64,000 bases of DNA, from assembly GCA_938075415.1 (NCBI GenBank), contig CALJHC010000003.1, positions 1 through 64,000 of the forward strand. Reading direction: 5' to 3'. This document shows positions 58,112 through 64,000 of the stretch, in pieces. The notes beneath the pieces were generated by a model that saw only the letters and a list, made by a program, of their open reading frames with translations, was not told the DNA's origin and did no database searches. Numbering within the stretch: position 1 is the first letter of the stretch; each line of letters opens with the position of its first letter. This DNA is from an uncultured Rubripirellula sp. GTDB lineage: Bacteria > Planctomycetota > Planctomycetia > Pirellulales > Pirellulaceae. Position numbers and translations under genes: made by a program.

Positions 58112-58412
58112 CTGATTCTTCCTCGTTTCAGGATGGTTATCTGCTAAATGTTTGATCCGTCCGAACACAGCCATCGGTCAGCGGAAATCATTCGGACTCA
58201 ATCGCTTCCAAGATTCGATTCATGTTGCGACTCGCCAATCAATCCTATGATCGTGATTGGCGGAATATTTTATGTTCGTGTGATGAGAACCTTCACGATT
58301 CCACGCTGTGCACGATCACCCTCTCAATAAAAACATTAACCATTGCCGGTCAACTTGAGAAGCAATTCACCCAGAAACAAAATGAATAAACTCGCCGCGA
58401 TGATTCAGGTAT
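58112..58412. other. Spacer between the SDR gene and kdgK
   Basis: About 300 bases holding the inverted repeat at 58233-58262 and the kdgK ribosome site. Its length suggests that kdgK has its own promoter. No gene is supported. Confidence 0.5.
58233..58262. promoter_or_regulatory. Inverted repeat upstream of kdgK, possible operator
   Basis: CGCCAATCA (58233-58241) and TGATTGGCG (58254-58262) are perfect inverted repeats 12 bp apart, 122 bp before the kdgK start. Their spacing suits a dimeric repressor. No regulator gene lies next to it, so identity is open. Confidence 0.4.
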
Positions 58413-59225
58413 CTAGATGGTGACCGACGCAAATCCGCCATCGACAGCAATGTTCTGCCCCGTGACAAAAGAAGAGGCGTTCCTACAGGCCAGCCATATC
58501 GCAGCCCCAGCCAGTTCTTCCGGTTTGCCAAAGCGAGCCATGGGAGTGTGCCCGACAATCTGGCCCCCACGTTCGGTGTAACTACCGTCCTCATTGAAAA
58601 GCAGCTTCCGGTTTTGTTCGGCTGGAAAGAAACCGGGGCTAATCGCGTTGACCCGAACGCCGGTGGTCGCCCATTCACGAGCTAGCCACAAAGTGAAATT
58701 GATAACCGCGGCCTTGGCAGCTGAATACGCCACCACCCGAGATAAAGGAATCATGCCAGACATCGACGCAATGTTGATCACACTTCCAACACCCGCCTCC
58801 AACATGTCAGGACCGAACACCTGACTTGGCAGCAAAGCTCCACCAACAAGGTTCAAGTCAAAAACCTCTCTCCATGCATCAAGTGGCAACTTGCAAATCT
58901 CTCCACCTGGAGGAATTGTTGCATCGGGGCGGTTTCCCCCCGCCGCATTGATCAGAACGGATGCTGGTGAGCCGCTCCACGACTTAATCGACTCGCGAGC
59001 CTCATTCAGCGAATCGGCGTCTAACCCGTCAGCGGTGAAAAATTTGGCGATGCCACCTAATTCATCAATTTTTGCAACGCGGGCTTGTCCACGCTCTGCG
59101 TTGCGACCAACCACCGCCACCTTGGCACCCGCGACGGCGAGCGATTCAGCCATCATGCCACCAAGCTCACCAGTCCCACCAATTACGACTGCCACATCAT
59201 CGTTTAGCTGAAACAGCTTGCTCAT
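58413..59225 (-). CDS. SDR oxidoreductase, UxuB-like (D-mannonate oxidoreductase type)
   Basis: A 270-residue classical short-chain dehydrogenase. The cofactor loop is VIGGTGELGG (~14-23), followed by NAAGGNRPDAT (~92-102). The catalytic set is Ser in INIASMSG (~149) and YSAAK (~166-170). HTPMARFGKPEEL near 225 and the NAAGGNRPDAT stretch recall Bacillus UxuB/YjmF, which reduces fructuronate to mannonate. Together with the KDG kinase 302 bp downstream this suggests hexuronate use. The mannonate dehydratase and isomerase genes are not in the window. Gluconate dehydrogenase-type activity is an alternative. Confidence 0.85.
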   Translation of the reverse strand: MSKLFQLNDDVAVVIGGTGELGGMMAESLAVAGAKVAVVGRNAERGQARVAKIDELGGIAKFFTADGLDADSLNEARESIKSWSGSPASVLINAAGGNRPDATIPPGGEICKLPLDAWREVFDLNLVGGALLPSQVFGPDMLEAGVGSVINIASMSGMIPLSRVVAYSAAKAAVINFTLWLAREWATTGVRVNAISPGFFPAEQNRKLLFNEDGSYTERGGQIVGHTPMARFGKPEELAGAAIWLACRNASSFVTGQNIAVDGGFASVTI

Positions 59226-59996
59226 GGTTCAATTACGCAGGTTGAAATGAATCGTGAATTAGCACAGCCTCTGCGACTGACGAACGTCGAATCTCGTCAT
59301 CTCCGGTGAGCCCATTGACTCCCGACAGTTAACGATCGGACCCGGAACGCTCAAGCAAGCCGAAAAGAAACATCTTGTTGCCAGATCTGTACCTAAAGTG
59401 AAGAGCGATAATCTAGCCTGTCGCAACGAAAAATAACAGATGACTGTCCAAATCAATGCAGCCCATTGAATCAACCATCGCGAAGGAAAGACGACTACCT
59501 TTTCCTCGGATCTCCGCCGTTCCTCGCTGAAAGAAACCTTGATCATCAGAAAGAATGTTGTGAGCACTTCCTTCCCGATCACCATCGACTTTTCGTTAGT
59601 CGAAATCATCGATAGCCAGAACCCACCGGAGGATAATGCAGACAGGCTTCATGGAGGAACTTCCGATGAAAACACATCTCTCGGTGAGAACAAATTCTGA
59701 AAGACGATGACCGGACTAGCGGACCGAAGCTTAGAAAACATCCAATTCCCAACACCCTCGGCTTCCCCCCCCTGAGCTACCAACAGAACTCAAAGACGGT
59801 GCCAACTCGGGCAAAACCAAAAACATCCTCCTCTGGATCAACCGATCCATCACCGTTGCTGCACCTGAAGATCCACCTGCGCTATACCCAGGGTCAAAAC
59901 ACCGCCAGCAAGCGGACAGTCACTGCGAGGCAGCACTCAACATTCACACCTCGATTGCGAGCGAGATGAATCAACGCACCGGCAACGATGGAAAAC
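59226..59996. other. 770-bp spacer, no gene
   Basis: Between the SDR start (-) and the FG-GAP protein stop (-). A minus-strand frame at 59259-59609 has one hydrophobic stretch but no recognised domain and no good ribosome site. I see no structured RNA. Confidence 0.5.
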
Positions 59997-61352
59997 CTAA
60001 TCGATGACGCTATCGGCAAGTCCAGCTGCATTGATGCTTGGATTCTCGTACCAGACAACGCCAAGATTCGTCACCTCTTCACAAGTAAGAACATCTAAAT
60101 CACCGTCTCTATCCAAGTCAATCGGTACCACCAAATCGTGTTTAACACCATCAACCCCGCTCAATTCTTTTAGGTGCCAAATACGACCCGACGGCCCTGA
60201 ACGAGGCACAAACCGACCCAACCCCATCTTGGGAGCTCTTGCATTCTCCGTGGAAAAAACAATCTCTGTCATTCCATCACCATCAAAATCTCCAACAGCA
60301 GGGGCCTTTGCGGTTCCATAGTCCGAGCTGATCTCCAAAACACTTTCGCTCCAGTTCAATCCAGTAATATCTTGCCGTTCCAACAACAGTAAACGATCTG
60401 GCTTGATTGCAACCACGACATCCTCATATCGATCCGAGTTCACATCACCGAGACACAGGAACATCGCCTCTTGCTGCAAAGCTCCAATGCCATGACCGGA
60501 CCATGCATCCGAATTCTCTGACTGCCCAGAACCGGGGTTCTCCAACCAATAAGCCCCGCTGGATTCGCCCTTGCGATCGGTGAACAGCAGATCCGATAGC
60601 CCGTCTGCATTCATATCGGTCACTTCAAGAGACATTAACCAACCAACATCGACCAACGAATGCCACTTCCACCGCTTAACGTCTCTGGGATCCGCCGGCA
60701 CTTCCCACCACCCGAGCTCGGCCCCCGGCCCTTTTCCACCAGCAACGATGTCGACTTGACCGTCCTGATTGACATCCATCAAAGCCGCAAACATCCAACG
60801 AAATCGCTGCAGGGAATCAGGCACAGCAACCGTCTGCCACGCAGACTCATCAAACAAATTTCCCTTGGGACCCCAATGGACAAAAACTCCTTGCGTCCGC
60901 CCCTCACAGCAACTCACCACATCAAGGACACCATCGCCATCTAAATCAAACATCACCGCGTCTTCGACGTCTTTCGCCGCACCGACGTTGATCGACAGCC
61001 AGGGTTCTCGCACAGCCTCAACACCGGGGTGGATGCAGATCCGAACGACACCCCCCTGCTCCCAGCCCGAAACAAGATCAGGCAATCCATCCCCATTCGC
61101 ATCAGCAATCCGAGTTCCATCAGACCCACGCGAATGATTATCAATGACATGTCGCACCCAAGGATCATCCGCATCCACTTTCTGGGTAAAGCCCGGTGTC
61201 AGGCAGACCAACAGAGTGCAAAGGAAACAAAGAAAAAAAGGGATTTGTAGACATTTTGCAGGATTCGAAATGGCAGATCGTGCGCGACCATCGACTGAAA
61301 CGTACGGCACACGCTGGCAACGCATCACAATTCCTATCGCGAACAAGATCAT
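59997..61352 (-). CDS. Secreted FG-GAP/VCBS repeat protein
   Basis: A 451-residue exported protein. A hydrophobic segment (PFFLCFLCTLLVCLTPGF, ~38-55) acts as signal or anchor. The rest is a seven-bladed integrin-like propeller with calcium loops: DANGDGLPDLVSG (~84), DLDGDGVLDVVSC (~134), DVNQDGQVDIVAGG (~187), DMNADGLSDLLFT (~236), DFDGDGMTEIVFS (~340) and DLDRDGDLDVLTC (~400). FG-GAP propellers in planctomycetes are usually surface or periplasmic binding proteins. The start is uncertain: GTG 61397, ATG 61352 or ATG 61325. Confidence 0.82.
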   Translation of the reverse strand: MILFAIGIVMRCQRVPYVSVDGRARSAISNPAKCLQIPFFLCFLCTLLVCLTPGFTQKVDADDPWVRHVIDNHSRGSDGTRIADANGDGLPDLVSGWEQGGVVRICIHPGVEAVREPWLSINVGAAKDVEDAVMFDLDGDGVLDVVSCCEGRTQGVFVHWGPKGNLFDESAWQTVAVPDSLQRFRWMFAALMDVNQDGQVDIVAGGKGPGAELGWWEVPADPRDVKRWKWHSLVDVGWLMSLEVTDMNADGLSDLLFTDRKGESSGAYWLENPGSGQSENSDAWSGHGIGALQQEAMFLCLGDVNSDRYEDVVVAIKPDRLLLLERQDITGLNWSESVLEISSDYGTAKAPAVGDFDGDGMTEIVFSTENARAPKMGLGRFVPRSGPSGRIWHLKELSGVDGVKHDLVVPIDLDRDGDLDVLTCEEVTNLGVVWYENPSINAAGLADSVID

Positions 61353-61608
61353 GATTACCCTATCGAACAAAAGACCTCTCTCGTCGGGGACAGTCACGAC
61401 AAGAACTGAAACCTCGCTCCCTCAATCGAGAACCGAACAAATCATCGAACACTCTCTTCGATTCTTGACCAAACCAGACAAATCAAAACTTCACCATATT
61501 CGATAATCGCTCGAAGCGATAACATCTGAGGACAAAAACACGACGGATTCCAACGCGTGAAACAGTTTATCAGTTCGCGACTGACTCAATGAACGGAACA
61601 CCGCTAGC

Positions 61609-64000
61609 ATGCATGAGAACCAAATGGGAAAAAACTGGACGCAGTTAATTGGCATCCTGTTCATGTCCTTCAACTCCAGCCAATGCTTGGCCTCGGAGAT
61701 TGGCCATCTTTTTAATGTCCATCCCGGCTTGAAAATTTCAAAAATTGCAACGGACCAACATGTCCATGACTGTACCAGCATCGCAATCGGCAACAACCAA
61801 ACGATCTTTGTCGCCGGACCAAATTACCTTCGAAGAATTACGTTAGAGCCTAAGACAAATGCGATCCTTGATGTCGCGGAAGTGACTGACTCGACTCAAC
61901 AAGCCGCTCAAGGACTCTGCATCGACCAAGGATCACTTTACTATGTTGGTGACGGCGCTGTCTGGCGAGTTCCGGACGCTTATTCATCTCAACCACAAAC
62001 ACCGGAAAGCATCTTCACCGTTCCAACCGGTGGCGAACACCGAAGTCACGCGATTCGAAAAGGAAAGCAGGGCAATTGGTTTTTGATCACGGGCAACGAC
62101 TGCGACTCATTGTTCGCTCATCAAAACTCAACCAAAACAATGATCCCCTCGCCGCGAGCTGGAGCGATTTGGAAAATCTCCGATGACTGGACTCAGTTTG
62201 AAGTCTGGGCTCATGGATTCCGCAATGCCTATGACTTTGATTTTGCAGCTGACGGAAAAATCATCACATTCGACAGCGATGGCGAGCGTGATGTTTCCTT
62301 ACCTTGGTACCGACCAACTCGTGTGTTTGAGGTCCAGCAGGGACAAGACGCTGGCTGGGTTAGCCGCAGTTGGAAACGCAGCAACATCGATCCATTGATG
62401 CCTGAAGTCCTTGCCGAATTTGGCCGCGGTTCGCCCACTGGAGTCAAACGTTCACCCAATGGCCGAATGCCTCTAGCACTTCATAACGGGACATTCGTGC
62501 TTGATTGGACCTTCGGGAAAGTACTCTTTGTGTCCGACCAAGGAGACACTCACTGCATCGTGAAACCAATGGGCACACAAGGGTTTCCCGTCACCGACAT
62601 TGAAGTTTTTGACAATGACCAGATTATTGTCAGCACTGGCGGCAGAGGCAGCGAAGGAGCCCTTTACCTGATTAGCTCAGTCGAACCAGGCAAAACCCTT
62701 CGCTCACCCAACAGTCTTACCGAGGGTGGACAACGTCCCGAATCTGATGAGTCCAAACTGACCCCTCTCCTTCGAAAAGTCAGAGACCAAACGAGCCTGG
62801 TAATTCACCCCGAACTGGCTCGAACCGCCGTTGATGCGATGCAGCGGATCGGAATCAGACGCGATCAATTCATCGACGCCCTATCGCTATTGATTGAAAG
62901 CCTCGGTGGCCTCGGCCCCGGCAATCCGAAGGACGCGAGAGGAAAGACACAGGTCGCCGCCGTTTTTGATGGCTACCGAGGACGAATACGCCCCCGCATC
63001 TCCGAGGAACTCGCTGCAGAGGCAAGTTCGTTTCTGCTTGATTCAATCGGCAAGCACCAACTCGACCAAGAACTTTTGGACCAAATCATTCGAACGTTGG
63101 CAGTCTTGGAACCCGAGAGCCAACGCGCGCTCAACGTCTTAATCGACGAAATTGACAAGGTAGAATCCCCAACCGCCAAACTGCATCGATTAATTGCGGT
63201 CGCAAGAATACCTGCCAAGAGAAACGACTTACAGACCGAACGGATCGCAGCTGCGATGCTGCAAATCCCAAGGTTAATCCGAGAACAGGGGATGCGAGTG
63301 GATCGGCACTGGCCCATCAGACTGGCCGAACTCTTCGAAGCCCTTCAATACCGGGACTCTCTGCTACCAAGTCGACTGGTAGCCTCCCTGGATTTTGGAA
63401 ATCCTGCAGATCTCGTGTGGATGGAACGTATGGACCCGGAGAACCTCGAGCGTGCGAGGCAAAAACTGCTCTCCCGGCCGGAGATTCGAAACAACTCAGA
63501 AATAGCGATGTTCATCGCCCTCGGTCACGATGTCGTCCCTCGACCCGTGATTCGCCAATGGATGGAAACAGAGACGACCCGACCGGCAGCAATCATTGCG
63601 ATCACCAACGATGCCCGACCATCAGACCTGCCTACTCTTCAACAGGCAGCTTGGTCCACCGATCCACTGATTAGAAAACGTTCCAGAGACGCACTTAAAC
63701 GTCTTGATGCGATGGTTCCTCCACGACCCGGATCTGATCATTTGATCATCGACTGGGAAGTACGCTCTCAAACAATCCTTGAATTAGCAGGCGACTCCAA
63801 TTTAGGATTAAGAACCTTCAAGGATCTCAAATGCGATGTTTGCCATGATGGGCAAAAAGCAACAGGTCCCAACCTAAGTGGGATTGGAAAACGATTCGGA
63901 CCCAAGGATCTGCTCAGATCAATTTATGACCCCAGTGACTCGATACCTGATCGCTACCAGCAAAAACAAATTGCTATTTCCGACGGTCGCATCCTTAGTG
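61609..64000 (+). CDS. Propeller/HEAT/haem protein of the PVC type, 3' end cut by the window
   Basis: At least 797 residues; the frame stays open to the window edge. A signal peptide (hydrophobic LIGILFMSFN, then LASE) precedes a beta-propeller (about residues 30-360) like those of planctomycete membrane-bound dehydrogenases, with GHLFNVHPGLKISKI at its start and AHGFRNAYDFDF near 200. A helical HEAT-like part follows (~385-700). Then comes a Pirellula/Verrucomicrobium-type haem domain with LKCDVCHDGQKATGPNLSG (C742-x2-CH). The ATG at 61609 is in frame and an ATG at 61624 is the other choice. It diverges from the FG-GAP gene. Confidence 0.85.
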   Translation, partial: MHENQMGKNWTQLIGILFMSFNSSQCLASEIGHLFNVHPGLKISKIATDQHVHDCTSIAIGNNQTIFVAGPNYLRRITLEPKTNAILDVAEVTDSTQQAAQGLCIDQGSLYYVGDGAVWRVPDAYSSQPQTPESIFTVPTGGEHRSHAIRKGKQGNWFLITGNDCDSLFAHQNSTKTMIPSPRAGAIWKISDDWTQFEVWAHGFRNAYDFDFAADGKIITFDSDGERDVSLPWYRPTRVFEVQQGQDAGWVSRSWKRSNIDPLMPEVLAEFGRGSPTGVKRSPNGRMPLALHNGTFVLDWTFGKVLFVSDQGDTHCIVKPMGTQGFPVTDIEVFDNDQIIVSTGGRGSEGALYLISSVEPGKTLRSPNSLTEGGQRPESDESKLTPLLRKVRDQTSLVIHPELARTAVDAMQRIGIRRDQFIDALSLLIESLGGLGPGNPKDARGKTQVAAVFDGYRGRIRPRISEELAAEASSFLLDSIGKHQLDQELLDQIIRTLAVLEPESQRALNVLIDEIDKVESPTAKLHRLIAVARIPAKRNDLQTERIAAAMLQIPRLIREQGMRVDRHWPIRLAELFEALQYRDSLLPSRLVASLDFGNPADLVWMERMDPENLERARQKLLSRPEIRNNSEIAMFIALGHDVVPRPVIRQWMETETTRPAAIIAITNDARPSDLPTLQQAAWSTDPLIRKRSRDALKRLDAMVPPRPGSDHLIIDWEVRSQTILELAGDSNLGLRTFKDLKCDVCHDGQKATGPNLSGIGKRFGPKDLLRSIYDPSDSIPDRYQQKQIAISDGRILS

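Noticed and set aside
61613-61660. ATG at 61613 as start of the last gene
   Set aside because: That frame meets a stop within twelve codons; the long frame uses 61609 or 61624.

Overview
The window is a stretch of planctomycete chromosome, most likely family Pirellulaceae (Rhodopirellula relatives). The evidence is a planctomycete-type 16S rRNA 3' part, several DUF1501 and DUF1549/DUF1553 'planctomycete cytochrome' proteins, a BBP7-type outer-membrane protein, a 16S gene cut off from any 23S gene by a terminator, and gene order typical of that group. I saw no mobile element, CRISPR array, tRNA or prophage.

Layout. 1-905: 3' part of 16S rRNA, followed by a strong terminator and a 13-bp tandem repeat. 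1.4-3.6 kb (-): a dehydratase/epimerase plus dihydrodipicolinate-synthase-like pair. 3.9-13.7 kb (+): DUF1501, DUF1549/DUF1553, a secreted protein, and a haem/WD40/coiled-coil protein. These face a second, convergent DUF1501 + DUF1549/1553 pair (13.8-17.7 kb, -). 18.1-18.8 kb (-): a CPBP membrane protease. 18.8-20.15 kb: a gene-poor stretch. 20.15 kb (+): folK with a long extra C-terminal region.

21.3-36.1 kb (+) is the centre of the window: one co-directional respiratory cluster. It encodes alternative complex III (actA, actB, actC, an actD-actE fusion, actF), a small membrane protein, a SCO copper chaperone, and a caa3-type oxygen reductase (ctaC with its own haem c, ctaD of the A2 'YS' type, ctaE, ctaF). 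Together these should pass electrons from quinol through ActA/ActE haems to the haem c and CuA of CtaC and on to oxygen, as in the ACIII-caa3 association described in Rhodothermus and Flavobacterium. Haem A synthesis and c-type maturation genes are not in the window. A hairpin that buries the actA ribosome-binding site and a 12-bp hairpin between actC and actDE could set expression levels.

36.5-64 kb holds scattered single genes: a PIN/TRAM membrane protein, a DUF1080 protein, a sulfatase, GlnE (whose N-terminal deadenylylase site looks dead), an RpoD-type sigma factor, a TrmH-family methyltransferase, a BBP7 protein, a PPP phosphatase, a VWA protein and GyrA. A small sugar-acid pair follows (PfkB-type KDG kinase and a UxuB-like SDR). 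Last come an FG-GAP protein and the start of a large propeller/haem protein that runs off the window.

All calls come from reading the sequence and from family knowledge; no search was run. Start codons were moved from the longest reading frame where a signal peptide, ribosome site or conserved N-terminus supported it.
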